Source: Tetragonia tetragonoides
Lineage: Eukaryota > Streptophyta > Magnoliopsida > Caryophyllales > Aizoaceae
Assembly (NCBI GenBank): GCA_038025085.1
Contig: CM076145.1
Location: 49,703,206 to 49,767,205, forward strand
Direction of reading: 5' to 3'
Length of the DNA: 64,000 nt
A model generated the notes under the pieces. That model did not search any database. It saw only the letters and a list, made by a program, of their open reading frames with translations, and had not been told where the DNA came from. Positions 49,995 through 62,867 of this stretch are shown piece after piece; position 1 is the first letter of the stretch; each line of letters begins with the position of its first letter. Both the position numbers and the translations under genes were made by a program.

Positions 49995-50076
49995 GTCGAT
50001 ATGTCCGAGTGGTTAAGGAGACAGACTTGAAATCTGTTGGGCTTCGCCCGCGCAGGTTCGAACCCTGCTGTCGACG
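49995..50076 (+). tRNA. tRNA-Ser (UGA)
   Basis: An 82-nt cloverleaf without intron. The 7-bp acceptor stem pairs GTCGATA with TGTCGAC, with a G discriminator at 50076. The anticodon stem ACAGA/TCTGT encloses loop CTTGAAA, giving anticodon TGA at 50038-50040. A long variable arm (TGGGCTTCGCCC) marks a class II tRNA, as expected for Ser. The A box resembles consensus (the TCCGAGTGG segment) and the B box is GGTTCGAACCC. No CCA is encoded, as usual in eukaryotes. A T-rich stretch starting at 50077 serves as Pol III terminator. Confidence 0.97.
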
Positions 50077-50093
50077 TTTTCTTTTTTTTTTTT
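50077..50093 (+). terminator. Pol III T-run terminator of tRNA-Ser
   Basis: tttt, c, then a T run of more than ten bases directly follows the discriminator base of the tRNA. Confidence 0.8.
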
Positions 50094-51637
50094 TGGTTCA
50101 TTTGCTACCACTTTCAGTGACATCTTGACACTCTTATTTGCTCGGGTGAATGAAATAAATAGAATGAAGGGTCAAATCTCTATATTTTTTTTTGGTCAAT
50201 TTTATACACTGTTCAGCGCGCATTGAGGCACAGATCCCATTTGCTGGATTTTTGCGTCACCCTTCAGGTACGGTTTGATATATGTGTTTAATTTCACTAT
50301 ATTATTTTATGAGGCACTTTTTTTTTTTAATTAATTTCAATTGTTTTTGTTTGCCTATTTAGTCAAAGAGAATCATGATCTTGTTCATCTTCTGTGGTTC
50401 AAATTGTGTGGGAAAAATATAATTTTGATATTGGTTATCTGCTGTCAAGTTTGATTCTTTACTTAATAATGGTTTGCAAAAGTAATGCTTTGAAAATTTT
50501 GCTGCTCTGTACACAAAAGCAAAAGGAAATATGGATTCTCAGATTCTGATTTGGCCTAAACAAATTTTGGGCATTTTAAGAATTCTTTGTTGAGGACCTT
50601 CCATTTGGTGATATGGGATATTGAGATGATATATTCATTTTTATGTCAGGAAGTTATCACACAGTAAAATTCATAGCTCCAGATGCAAGATGTCCAAAAG
50701 AAAATTAAGCATTAAAGTACATAGTTTTTGGACAGAAAAAGTTGTCTAGGTTTAAAAAGCTCTTACTCGGTCACAGAATCACATTTTTCCAATGCATTGT
50801 CTGGTAACAAGAGATCATATTCAGCTAATTCAGACAACATTCACATTATGGAGTTTATAGAAGAACAAGGTTCTAATGTGTTGAGAATGTTTCATGTCCT
50901 GAAAACAAGCTTGTTAGAAATATGAATGCAAACAATGCATCTCGATCTTCCCAGACCATGCACTGTAGACACTAGACAGCATCTACCATTTGTTCATTGA
51001 ATCACGTTTATGCGTGATTCCATGGTAATATGTTAGTTGCATTCGATGTGATTGTTTGAGAAGGCATAGAAGGTAATCTGGGGTGAAACCATTTTTTTTT
51101 CCCTTTTGTATCTCCTTTTGTTGGAAGGTAATGGTTGGAGGTTGGTTGAGTTTGCTATTTCTAGTTACCTTTGAATCTACTCAGCTTCTCTCTGAAACAA
51201 TGTGCTACTTCTTTCCTGCTATAGGTCTTGCAGTAAGTGGGTATCAAAGACCTGGTGACGCAAGGAAGAAACTCGATGGACTGGAGACAAAGTTGAGCAT
51301 CTGATTCGATAAACTTTTATATACAGGAGTGGTGGCGAAAAAGAGATGTACCTGCAGAGTGGAAAAGGATGATTGTGGAATGATGCTTTCGTCTTAATGT
51401 GAACCTTTCCGTAAAGGAAATAGGGGAGGAAAAGCGTGGGTGTAATAATTTTTATTTGACAAATTTTCTTGACAGCCTGGCTGACAACCTTTTGAGTGAG
51501 TTTAAGCAATGTGCCACAGGAACAGCCAAGGTATGATTGAGTTTGAGCTCACTGAGGTTCGATAAACTTCCTCACATTACGTTCTTTAAATCTTCCAACT
51601 TATCTTCATCGTTATTGTCCATCATGAATATATAACA
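50094..51637. other. Region upstream of the metacaspase gene
   Basis: No protein-coding exon could be supported. It may hold 5' untranslated exons of the metacaspase: possible donors occur (for example cacccttcag|gtacgg near 50270), but no leader can be chained confidently. Confidence 0.35.
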
Positions 51638-54600
51638 ATGGATGCAATAGTAACTCGATGTGGATATTGCAGGCTAGTGCACTTCACTAGTAGAAGGGCC
51701 AAAGAATTTCGTTGCTCAAGATGCCATTCTCTAAGTCCAACACAAACATGTGAAGTGCAAAACACTTCTAAAATTCTGACAAACAAAACACAGAATGATT
51801 CTCCGCTGCACAAGATCAGAAGCCCTTCAGGATCATCAGCGTTCAGAGCTCTACCTAATGAAAGCCCAAAAGCTGCTTTTTCCATGTTTAATGCATGTCC
51901 TAGACGCATCTCTGGGACAAGGACTGGGAAGCGAGCACTTATTTGTGGGGTGAGCTACAATAAGCAAAAGTACAAGCTGAAAGGAACTCTTACTGATGTT
52001 TACAATATCAAAGACCTTCTGATGAACCGATATCATTTCCCAGAAAATGCCATCAGAGTCCTCACAGGTAATTAATGATAAACTTCATTGTATTTTGTCC
52101 AAACAATGCTTGCTTCTCCAAATAATGCCTCAGGTTACCCACCGAGATATGATGGTAAAAATTATATGATTACCAAATGGCATGCATAATGGTGGAAAAA
52201 CTGCAGTATTTTTATCATAGGGGGTAAGTATATATGTTTCAAGCAAGCTCCTTAGCCTCAGTTATATGTGTGGTAAATAATAATTCAAGTAAGGAAAATT
52301 TGAAAAAAGTGCAATATCCACGGGCTTAAAAGAAAAATGTAATAAGTATGACTGTTGCTTTTTATCTGGGTTCTATAGGACTACTTATCTTGTACTCTGA
52401 TCATTCTTTTTTAATTGATTTTCTTTCTTGTGAAAGAAAAACGATTGCTTTTTAAAATATATTCGCATTCTTCACTTTTAACATGGATAATGAACTTGCT
52501 TCTTAGTAAGGTGAATTTAAGAATTTTATTTACTGAGATATATTCCTTGTACTTTTGCACTGCTATCTGATTGGCAAATGGAATACAACCTCTTTGATAT
52601 TGTAAGGAGATTCTACTTCCTTTTCTTTTTTCCTCCGCGAAACATTGGCTGCAAGGAACTGCTTCAGCTGAAACAAGGATTTCAACCTTAATAATAAATA
52701 ATGTGATTATTGTAGTTTTTCAAATTTGAGTTGAAGCTTCTATGCACTTTCAAATCTGTGGTTGTACTTGTAAGTTATAACTGATTGATTGGCATAGTGT
52801 GTCCTAGGTCTTAGCTTTCCAGTCTGGAAGTCCTAAGTGCTAAAGTTCTAAATTCTTAACCACCCTGTGATTATTTCATGATGGACTGACAACTACAAAC
52901 ACAGAGCTTAACTTGATGAGTACAAAGGTAGGCCATTGTTTTCCGTTCCCTTAAAGTTTTCATCTTTTGTTGCTTCCCTGCGAAAAGTGCCTACAGGTGA
53001 GGAGTACTGGATCTCTGATGAAAAAACAGTATCCTCCTTCTGAGTCCAACGCCTCCCTGGGTGGCCATTGTTTTCGTCACACCTCTATACTATCTTCTGC
53101 GTGTGCAATTGTGCATTAGTTTAGGTTAAGAAGTTTTTGCCAGTCACCCATGATGAATAATGAAGAGATATTTTCATATCCATTTAGGAAATCTGCAAAT
53201 GGATAAATTAAGAAATTGGTACAAAGCCAATGGTGATTTGTTTATTTTCTGATTAAAATTTTGAAGTGGCATGGCAATTTTGAATAGCTGATAAATTCTT
53301 CTTTGCTGGTGCACTGATCAAATTGTGCCTAAAAACAGAGGAGCATGACCTTCATCGAGTGCCAACCAAAAAGAACATTGAAGAAGGCTTGAGATGGCTT
53401 GTAGAGGGATGCAAAGCGGGGGATTCATTGGTGTTTTATTTCTCAGGACATGGCTTACGCCAACCTGATTTTGATAGTGATGAGCTCGACGGATTTGATG
53501 AAACACTGTGCCCTGTTGATTTTAAAACCAAAGGATTAATCCTTGACAATGATATCAACACCATGATTGTTAGGCCTCTAACTAAAGGTGTAACCCTTCA
53601 TGCTATTGTTGATGCTTGTCATAGTGGAACCATCCTTGATCTTGAGTACTTGTATAGCCTCAAAGAGTAAGTAACCACCCACCTCCTCTTCCCCCCAGCT
53701 ATCTTTTATTTATGATTTCGACAGCAGTATACAGGAACATTATCTTGTGTAATCGTCACTACATATCTGTGGCTTTATATTTCTAGCTGGTAAATTGTGT
53801 TTTTCTTCAATTTCATGCACTACCTTTATGCCATGCATTTTGCAAATCGATTACTTTGCCACATATATACAGTAGGGCAACTTTTATCTATGTGCTCTAT
53901 TAAACAATAACTAAGATATTTTCGTGGCAAACTGAAAACTTGTTAATTGGTCTGTTTTGATAGGGAAGTTTCAGTGGAAATTTACTTTTACACTGTAAAG
54001 AAACAAAATGTGTTGATGAATTTTGAGGTCAAAACAAATGAGATATAATTGGTTAACGTGAAATGTTTCACATAGAGTGCTTAGCTTATCTGTTTCTTGG
54101 ACATAAACAGGGGGAAATGGTTGGAGAACAGACCTCCTTCTGGAGCTAAGAAGTGTACAAGTGGTGGTCATGCCATCTGTTTTAGTGCTTGTCGTGATGA
54201 CCAAATGGCCACTGACACCAATGTAAGGGACGTCTCTTTTCACCTATTCTTATACCATCTAAATCTTTAGCTGTTTTAGACTCACATGAGTTCTCTTTCG
54301 TAAGGCTGCTGACTCTTGTAGTTACAATTGGGCTGTGTTTAATTCGATAAATGTTGCATTAGTGTACAACTGTACATGCTTACCTGCAGCAATTCAAGAG
54401 ATCACTAACCCATCCCCGTTTGGACCTTGGATTCATTTTTAGTTCAGAATGATTCTCATCTCTTTGTACAAATTTCAAGTGATTGCTTTTAACAAGTGCA
54501 GGCTTTCACGAGAAAGGGCATGAGTGGTGTCATGACATATTGTTTCATCCAAGCCATTCTGCAGAAACCAAAGTTGACATATTTTGAACTATTAAGTTCA

Positions 54601-55013
54601 GTGCAGGAGAGCATCATGGAGACCTTTGCATCAAGATGCCTCAGTTCCAAGCTGATGGATAAGTTGTTACACCGCAAGTTGTCACAGGCAGGTTTTGTTA
54701 CCCCTGATAACTGTAACTACACCTGTTTTGGTAACATGAGCAAGATCTTGTCACTTGTCAGCTTTAATTATAAGGGTTGTCAAATCTAAATATCTGGAGT
54801 TTTATTATTTATCCAATGGCCTTCCTAGAAAACACAGATGTTTCCTGGTTGTGTTTGTCCTTAAAAAGTGTGAATGTATGACAGGTTTTTTCAGTTTGAC
54901 GAAACTCTTTCCACCCGATTTAATTTATGAGTTCCTTCATTTTTTGTTTGCAGGAGCCGCAGCTATCTTCTTCTGAAATATTTGACATGGGTAATACAGA
55001 GTTCCAATTGTGA
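51638..55013 (+). CDS. Type I metacaspase (LSD1-like zinc-finger prodomain)
   Basis: Five exons: 51638-52067, 53339-53666, 54111-54222, 54502-54687 and 54954-55013, giving 371 residues. The N-terminus has the LSD1-like pattern CGYC...RCSRCHS (residues about 9-31). A short linker follows, then the p20-like core from KRALICGVSYNKQKY. Catalytic His is in YFSGHGLRQ (about residue 180) and catalytic Cys in DACHSGT (about 236). The p10-like part includes ICFSACRDDQMA and GVMTYCFIQAI, and the C-terminus is QEPQLSSSEIFD, typical of type I plant metacaspases. These are Arg/Lys-specific cysteine proteases acting in cell-death control and protein quality control. The first three introns are GT-AG; the last seems to use a GC donor (CAG|GCAGGT), because only this preserves QEPQL. 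Whether it is closest to MC1 or MC3 cannot be settled here. Confidence 0.92.
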
Positions 55014-55608
55014 TCATTTCACGACAAAGTACGCAGCCAAGCTCTCTAATCCATTCAATTTATTTTGATGGGACGAGAAAAATCTATTTGTTAACCATGT
55101 CTGCGCATAAAGAGTGAGTTTCTACTTGTGCATAATCATTGACATTTTTCCAATTGTGTAAATTTGAAAATGATCAATTACTATTCTTTTAATGGTATCA
55201 GCTGAAGTAATATTTCCTACCTGCATAACTTGCTCTCCCAGTCCCCTCCCCCCCCCCCCCTTTTTCCGTTTTGTTAGCTGCATACTGGCATTCTAGATTG
55301 ACTGGCTTCACTTAGCTGTTCTTGGAATAGTTTGAAGGGCATTAAGTTCACGAATCCCTTGGTTCTTGTTAAGGTTCTTGTCAAGCAATAGAATGTGGCT
55401 GATGACCGAGAAGATTTGTGACAGGCTTCCTGGAAGTGAACTATTAAGCTGAGCTATAGTACGTTACATAAAAGATGAACCTTAATCTATGAAAACCTAC
55501 ATCACTCCTGACATATCCTTCCTACCGCGAATAAATAACATTCAACTTCATTGCGTCTGCAGAAGCTTGCGAGAGATGGTACACCACATGATGTAGGAGT
55601 CATTGAGA

Positions 55609-57336
55609 TTAGGCCAATCTGACGAGGGACAGTGTGTAAAGTGGTGGAGCCACAGACAGAATTTTCTCTTGGTTTCCCTCTTCCTTGATCCCGTCGATCA
55701 TTTCTTTCAACTCTCTCTCGATCTCTCCTCTGTCACCGGAGCTAAGAGTCGGTACATCAGTCCCATAGCTGGCTTGGCACAGCAATGGAAGCCATGTCAT
55801 TAGCATCTTTATCTTTGTTTGCCTTTGCTGCTTTGTTTCCCCTCCTTCAGTGTCTTGCTCTTTACCCATATCCTTGGCTTGCTTGATCAAGAATGCTGCA
55901 AAGTTTGAACATGTTAAAAACTTTGACATCATAGCAGACTGGGCTACAGATTGTTTCAGATCCTTTTCTGTTACAAAAGTTCACAGTAGTTCCCTGCAGG
56001 ATATGTCAACACTCAAAAATAGGAAAGAACAAGGAATATAAATTGTCCTGTGAATTGTCCCCTCAATTGCCATGTAAGGCCTGTTTTAGTATTCATAGTT
56101 CACTTGATTTCAACAGGTTTTGAGGAAAATAAAAATCAAGTCAACTATTGTGAACTTCAGACAAATTAACATTTTAGAGACTTTACCAGTTAACCTAGTC
56201 GATATTTGAATAGAGTAGACTTTACGAAACCCCTTGATACCAAACTACCGACCTATCTACATTACTAACAAATTAACAATAGGTGGTTAACCATATTGTC
56301 AAACTGCAATACTGGTTGAAATCACCCACTCGATTACCATGTCTATCAGTCTGTTAGGCTGTTACTAATTTCTTACATCAAGAAACCTTTAACCCAAACT
56401 CACAAACAAACAAATAAATCCAGTAAAACTCATTAAGTAGTTCATAAAGTCATAATCATATGGACTACTTTTACCTGTGAGCTTGACAAGTGATGCCTGG
56501 ACACGTGGCTCAGCCGCCAAACCCAGCAACCCCAAATTAGAAGCCCAAGCCCATTTACCCACAGCCACCTCCACTCCCCCACTCACCTCCAACTTTTGGA
56601 CTAACCACAGCAACTCCGCCGCCATCTTCTCAGCCGAAAACCCGTGGGCTCCACCATTCATTTGGACCCTCCGGAACCATCCACGGGCCGTCCTCACAAC
56701 CCGGAACAATCCACTCTCCTTAAACCCAATACCAAGCCCAAACCCAGGCCCATTAGTAATATTATTAGTAGTAGTAGTACAATTATCATAATCTTGGTCC
56801 AATAAGGCGGCTTCAAGCTGAGCCAAGGTTTTAGCAAAAGCGTCAGAAAGAACAACACAGTTAACTTCCGTTAAGGTTTCTGACTTCTCTTCCAGGTTGT
56901 CGTGGATGAGCTTCTCAGCCAGGTTACGTACGACGTCGTATTTCCTCGAGCTTACGGGAACCTCGTTGATTAAAGAGAGCAACTGGTTAAGAGCCCTAGC
57001 TATAGCCGAGCCATGTTTAGTAGTACCAATACTAGTATTACTATTAATGATCATTGACTTCTTGTACACGTTATGATGAAAATAAGCATGGCCGTCGTTG
57101 TGGTCGTTGTCGTCGTCGTTGCCATGTTCAAAGGGGGTAAGAGAAAAGCGGAGTGAACGGAAGACGTGGAGGAGTAGGAGAAAGAAGGCAACGACGAGGC
57201 GGTGGAGGAGGTGGAGGAGCTTGGATTTGTGGGTGAAAGAGAGGAGGGATTTGTCTGCTGATGTTACCAAAGGGTTTATGACGTTACGTAGGAGGATTAG
57301 AGCTGCTGTGTAGGAGTTCTCCATCATCATCCCCAT
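55609..57336 (-). CDS. Two-exon plant protein of unknown function
   Basis: Exons, minus strand: 57336-56475 and 55967-55609, joined by a GT-AG intron in phase (KLT|EKDL), 406 residues. The ATG at 57336 is followed by two more Met codons (MGMMMENSY), so the exact start is uncertain. Residues about 40-60 (LLHRLVVAFFLLLLHVF) could span a membrane. A His/Asp-rich low-complexity stretch follows (about 72-90), then an ordinary folded-looking region with conserved-looking blocks: GFSAEKMAAELLWLVQKL, EPRVQASLVKLT and MTWLPLLCQASYGTDVP. I recall plant proteins with the WLPLLCRASNGTDVP-type block but cannot attach a function. It is convergent with the metacaspase, about 600 bp between stops. Confidence 0.8.
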
Positions 57337-57395
57337 TTTTTTGGGAAATCCTTTTTGTGCCCTATGATTAAAATTTGTGTCCTAATTAAAAGAGG

Positions 57396-57573
57396 GTTAT
57401 CTGCAGGGGCGGATCTAATGAATCGAAAAAAATTTCTTATATTTTGTCAAAATCTAGATTGAGATTCTCATAAAATATATGAGGGGATACCATAAATAAG
57501 AGACGGTGACAACTATAAGATATATAGACACCGATATTATATAAAATTTGCTAAATCCGCCACTGGTTGTGTG
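57396..57573. mobile_element. hAT-like MITE, 162 bp
   Basis: Terminal inverted repeats CAGGGGCGGATCTA (57404-57417) and TAAATCCGCCACTG (57552-57565) match at 12 of 14 positions. The flanking 8-mers gttatctg (57396-57403) and gttgtgtg (57566-57573) agree at 6 of 8, consistent with a decayed 8-bp target duplication. No coding capacity. Confidence 0.7.
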
Positions 57574-58134
57574 TATGATTCTTATGAATGAGTATGAAAT
57601 GTGAACATGACTAGTTCTACATATTTCTTTGGTAAATGTGGGTGTTGCAAAGAAAAGGAGGTGTGAAAGTGAAATAAATAGTAGGCTTGTGGCGGTAGAG
57701 GCCAAAGAGGACTAGGTTGGAATTGAGGTGTGAATTTATATCAACCGTGGAAATTGAGGTGTGAATTTATATCAACTTTGTAAATCACTCCATGTTGTTG
57801 CGTCTAGAATGGGATATGTGGCTTCACACGATATTGATTTATGAGATAAACCCTTCATAGAGAATGGAAAAACTACACCACATTTTGTGTATGATGGGAA
57901 ATCCCTATTAAATAACCTCTCTTAAGCCTTAGCTAAGGTTGTTAAGAGATGTAGTGGAGTACTTGATCGTGGGATTGAATTTCATGCAAAAAGTTATAGA
58001 ATATTAGTTTGCGTGGTGCATGTAGTTTACAGGTTATTACATATACTCGTTATTTATCTAATACACAATTAAAGAGAAGTAGTTACGCATTTCTCGTAAT
58101 AAAAATAATAAAAACTATATAGTGCCTTAGTAGT
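57574..58134. other. Intergenic DNA with a short local duplication
   Basis: gaattgaggtgtgaatttatatcaac-type sequence occurs twice in tandem at about 57719-57777. No gene is seen. Confidence 0.5.
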
Positions 58135-58420
58135 GGTTACGCATTGGAGAGCAGAAAATTAAAGGTTATAATCCACATTTTTTAAACTTTCGGTTCCCCA
58201 CCATATCGCACGTGACACCATGGGAGGGTCCCAGTGTCAATTTTAGGGTATTCGGGTATTTGGTAGCTAGGTTTGGACGATCGTTTTACTGGATACCCAC
58301 TCTAAGAGCTACAATACCAAAAGCATAAATAAGTACGGAGTTCAGGAACCACCTTCTCATGACATGGATCCCCACAGAAATTTGGGCTAACATCCGAGGC
58401 TCAGGAAGGTCAAACTTCTC
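58135..58420 (+). repeat. Single degenerate monomer of the ~310-bp satellite family
   Basis: Ordered blocks of the satellite unit are present once: ggttataatccacatttttt, ccaccatatcgcacgtgacacc, gatcgttttactggatacc, aataccaaaagcat, aagtacggagttcagg and aaatttgggctaa. Orientation matches arrays 1 and 3. There is no second copy alongside. Confidence 0.7.
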
Positions 58421-60101
58421 TGAGAAATAAATACATTGTTACCGGAGACGACCTTTTTCAATGTCTTGTTAGGCTTTATATTCAGTCCAATCTCTTTGCT
58501 AGTGATTCAACTACAAAACATCGATCATGAGGTACGTGCCGATGAAAAGAGGGAAAGACAGGTAACGCCGGACACAAATTAATGTAATACGGGTTAAGTA
58601 TCTTAATCACAATCAAATTCCCTAATGACTTCAATGCTATACGTATTTTTCGGCTTACCAATAATTTGTTTTTAAAAAATAAAGTTGTTGATTGTGCTGC
58701 CTACTTTGATTATGATAAAAATGGGCACACAACTTCAATTGTTATAAATGCTATTCAAATGGAACATTGGTCTAAAGTTCATGAGATTTTTCATGAATTT
58801 TGGAGAAAGAATGATTTTATGTGTTATGTGCAGGATTCAATTGTAAGTTTCTTGAAATAAAGTAAGAACAAACTAATATAGAGAAAGCTAAAACAAGAAA
58901 GGAAAAAAATGAACTAAGAGAGGGAAACTCCTTTCGCTCGCTCATCAAAGGCGGTCAGCATAACCAAAATTTATCAAATGATGGACAATCTATAATGATC
59001 CAATTTGTAAGGTAAGTTAATGTAACATAACATAACCTGTTTATCTGCAATATTACCCTGCTTTAAGGGATAGATTTTTTTCATCCATCAGTGTCTGGTG
59101 TGCATTCGTCTAGTTCAATAAATGGATTCTAAACCATAACCATGTTACCGATGAAGTTCCTCCACACACCTTCGCTGATCATGCTCCAACTGATTTCCAC
59201 GTTTTTTAAGTTGCTCATTGGGACCATGTACATGAGATTCCAGATAATGCAATTATTGGGTATGTGATGATCGTTTTCAGGACTGATCTGCCTTATGGAA
59301 CAATTCTGCATATATAGATGCATGCTAACTTTGTTGGATATCGATTCCTAGCATAAGTTCGTAGAGTGATACATCAAGATTTATATCAAAAAAAAAATCT
59401 AGTCATCGAACCAAAAAAAATTGAAAAAATAATAATCTAGTTTTTTCTTTTTTTTTTTGAGATTGTAAGTAAGCAATCTTTTTGAGGTTAGTGACCTTCG
59501 ACGATCCTAGGTCATTACTAGAGAGTGGGGATGAGTATCTCCTTAAATACGGAGTGTTTTTTTTTTTTTTTTTTTGTGAGACAAATCTCCTTTAAATTAA
59601 ACGTATCATTCATACAATGATGTTAATGAAGAACATAGAACCTTTTTTTTCTTCTTTTGGACGATGCTTGGGTCATTTTATTACGTGGTAAATGGAGTTA
59701 ATGTTCAACCATCTATAGTTATACCAATTTGCGTATCACTATATATACCAGGACATAACAACATCATTTCGAATCAATCTTGAACATGTTTTCGATATTG
59801 TAGTAGTCAATCATGTTCTAGTATGATTTTTGCAGCAACCAACAAGAAAAATGTCCTATAGTAGACATTTATCGCCCTTGATTCTTTACAAGATGACTGA
59901 CCTCGCATCTCCAAATAATACGAGAAGATAAATGAATATCCTTACAAACAACATTAGCTCTCAATTTCGACTTCCCTATTTCTTATAGTAAAGTTTGTTG
60001 TTGAAATTTCCAATCACTTCATAAATAGGTGGAAAAACCGTTATGTGACTCTGAACTTTTCGTTTATTCTTTTTTTACATCATTTGGAGTACATGTTGGT
60101 T
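58421..60101. other. Intergenic region with short unrecognised open frames
   Basis: A 64-codon plus-strand frame (58666-58860) and a stretch at 59110-59320 look mildly protein-like but lack known motifs and have no supporting exon structure. Poly-T/A runs are frequent. Confidence 0.35.
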
Positions 60102-62046
60102 TTAGTGCCACCACTCAAACTTGGTAGGATCCTTGGGAACTAGGGTCAGAGGAGAAGAGTGATGAGATTCTATAAGAAATGACTTCAAGTGCTTTATGAA
60201 CTCCCTTGATTTCTCTAAGTTTACAGCATGCCCTGCATCTTTTATCACCACTATTGCTGCATTGCTCCCTAGGTGCCTGTTCATGAAATTCCACTAGTTT
60301 TTAATTTAAATCATTATCACACATAAAATTGACAAGAAATTCTTTAAACTTATTAATTAGTGTTAGTTATTAAATAATTAATGGTCCAAAAGGTTGTGAA
60401 GCATACCGTTGCAGTCTGTAACCCAACTCCAAAGGGAATACTTGATCTTGCTCTCCCCATATTATCAAAGTCGGCTGTATTCCAACATTTCATTTCAATC
60501 ATTAGATAATGAAAATATTGCACTTGTGCTAATCCCTTTTTTCCCGGATCGAAAGTATTCACAAAAACTTATATAAGACGGACTTTTTTTATAAACTTAT
60601 TTCTCCAATATAGTAAATATTATGGTCACTAATAAAAAGTAATATTATGCTCACTAATGAAAAGTCAAAATTCATAGTTTATAATCATAAGAAAAATAAT
60701 TTGAAGAATCAATCTGATAGTTTGAAAGCAAATTAGGCTATGTTTGGGAGAGCTTATAAATTGTGGGTCCAATAGCTTGATGTTAGATGCTTGTGAGAGT
60801 ATCATCTAAAACAAGTACTTGGCGCACAATTTATAAGCTAAATTAGGGTCTTCCTAAACACACTCTTATTTTGAATAGTATATGTAAAAATAGTTCATAT
60901 CCAATCTTCAATATTCAAAAGGGAGATTTTTACTTATAAGCTAATGTAGGATCAGGACGCGATATCACGAGTCTACTGAATTGACAATGAATCTGGGAGC
61001 TAAAGATTAGAGGCGATCAGTAGCCATAGCCCATAGGTCAGGGAATGCAAAACCGCTTACATGAGAAATTTTGGGGAGTGTTGAGAGTTTCTTGTCTTTG
61101 AGTATCTCTTCAATCAACTCTTTCTTCTCATTGATATATTCTTTACACATAATCTGCAAAGACAAAATAACATAAACTAGTTCAAAAAAACCTTATTAAA
61201 TTGCATAACTAATTAATTCATAACATTAATTTCATGCACAAAACTATGTACTCACATTTATGAAATCAGCCAAAATCCAATCTGGCACCCCCTTGAAGGG
61301 CTTAACAAAAGAGAGTCTCATCAACTCCCTCAACTTCTCAGGAGTTTGGGGAACTAAGATCCGGGCAGCCTCCTCCAAGTCCCGAACCCGAAACAAACCA
61401 TCCTCCAGGTCCTTTTCTTCAAGGGACACCCCTGTGCAGCACAACACCGCCTTCTCCACTGCCTCCGGGAACTGCGTTGCCATGCTGTACCCTACGAACC
61501 CACCATAGCTGATCCCTACAAAGCTCGTCTTCTGCACTCCATGTATGTGCATCAGCTTCATCAAGCACCTTGCTTGGAAGGCTTCTGTTCTCTCTTTTTG
61601 GGTTGTGTAGGACCTCCCAAAGAAGAGGAGGTCTGGAATATAAACCTGTATAGGCGGAAATCTATTGAGATTTTCTTGGCAAACTATAAAGGACAAATAC
61701 ATTTAGCGAATTTTATTTAAAAAAAAGATTACGCACTCACTGGGCGGCCCATAGCAAAGTATATGTATAACACAAACTTATTGAATGTTTGCTTACGTAC
61801 GTTGAATTTAGGGATGAAATGCTGGAGAACATCGGCATATTGCCACATAGCATTGGCCCCAAATCCATGCACCAAGAGAACGTTAGGCTTGGATTGCTTA
61901 GGCACCTTGGGAACCCAACAATGCATGGTGGTTCCGTCGCCTAGATCGGACGAAACAGACTGGAGACCAGCATAGGAGAAGCTGTATCGGTAAAACCAGT
62001 CCCTTGAGGCTGTGAAGCTGATGGATCTTATAGTGAGGTTGGCCAT
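60102..62046 (-). CDS. Alpha/beta hydrolase-fold protein
   Basis: Five exons, minus strand: 62046-61801, 61645-61256, 61153-61061, 60474-60407 and 60276-60102, giving 323 residues with GT-AG introns. The start MANLTIRSISFTASRDWF was chosen because relatives begin just before SFTASRDWF; an in-frame ATG at 62103 would add 19 residues. The fold is clear: oxyanion loop HGFGANAMWQY (about residue 60), nucleophile elbow GISYGG (Ser about 127), acid in WGEQDQVFP (about 253) and His in DAGHAVNLE (about 282). The complete Ser-Asp-His triad suggests an active serine hydrolase. The plant subfamily sharing SYAGLQSVSSDLGDGTTMHCWVP and YIPDLLFFG includes lipase- or esterase-like members; the substrate cannot be read from sequence. 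No signal peptide is obvious. Confidence 0.88.
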
Positions 62047-62867
62047 TGCAACTTTATAATAAGAACATTGCTTCACATTCACAATCCACGCACTCCTGAT
62101 CATTGATGACTTAGCCTATATCATAAGCCTTCTTGTGATTTTCACATTCGCTACGATCTATCCTTGAAGTTCTTATGTTAAACTGTTCATATTTTCTGCA
62201 ACAGAATTCAAGGAAGATAGGGGAAAGGAAATTTAGGATCTACATCTTAATTTCATGCCATTTCTGCAGCTCGTTAAACAATCGTAAATTTCGGGATTTT
62301 GGAATGACTGATTATTCCTCAGAATCTAGGGGATTAAGGATTATCTAATTTTAACCATATGCCTCTACCACTAATTAAACCAACTCATTAAGCCAACCAT
62401 TGCGATCGAAATGAGGGGATAAAAACTAACAAAGAATTTAATTGGATTATTTTTATTTTTATTTTTTTGTAAAAGGCATATTAGTATGTTATGAAAACCA
62501 CCAACCTATATGACTTCAAGTAATAATGAGTAAAGTTCCGGATAATACATTCTCTTCAAACTCTCACAACAAAATTTTGCTTTCCTTTCGATATGTACAC
62601 AACAATATTTTTTGATCGCATATCGCAGTTACTTTTAAATGCAGATCGATAAACAGGCAAAAATTTTATACACAGATGTAGAAACTAGGCAACAAATATA
62701 TGCAGAATCCAAAATAAGTGTACCAACCACAGCCTTTGTATTCTGCACTCTACTACCCTTCACTTTTCCCCAATTCATGGGGTTGTTTACTTATTTGCCT
62801 TTACGACTTGACCTCTATAGAAGGAGAATTAATGAGGATCTCCAATATTTCTTTTGGCAGTCCCTCT

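Noticed and set aside
58666..58860. 64-codon plus-strand frame with HEIFHEFWRKNDF
   Set aside because: No recognised family, no splice context and AT-rich surroundings; not enough to call a gene.
59110..59320. Protein-like stretch with HVHEIPDNAIIGYV
   Set aside because: Interrupted by a stop and not recognised; could be a chance frame or an old gene fragment.
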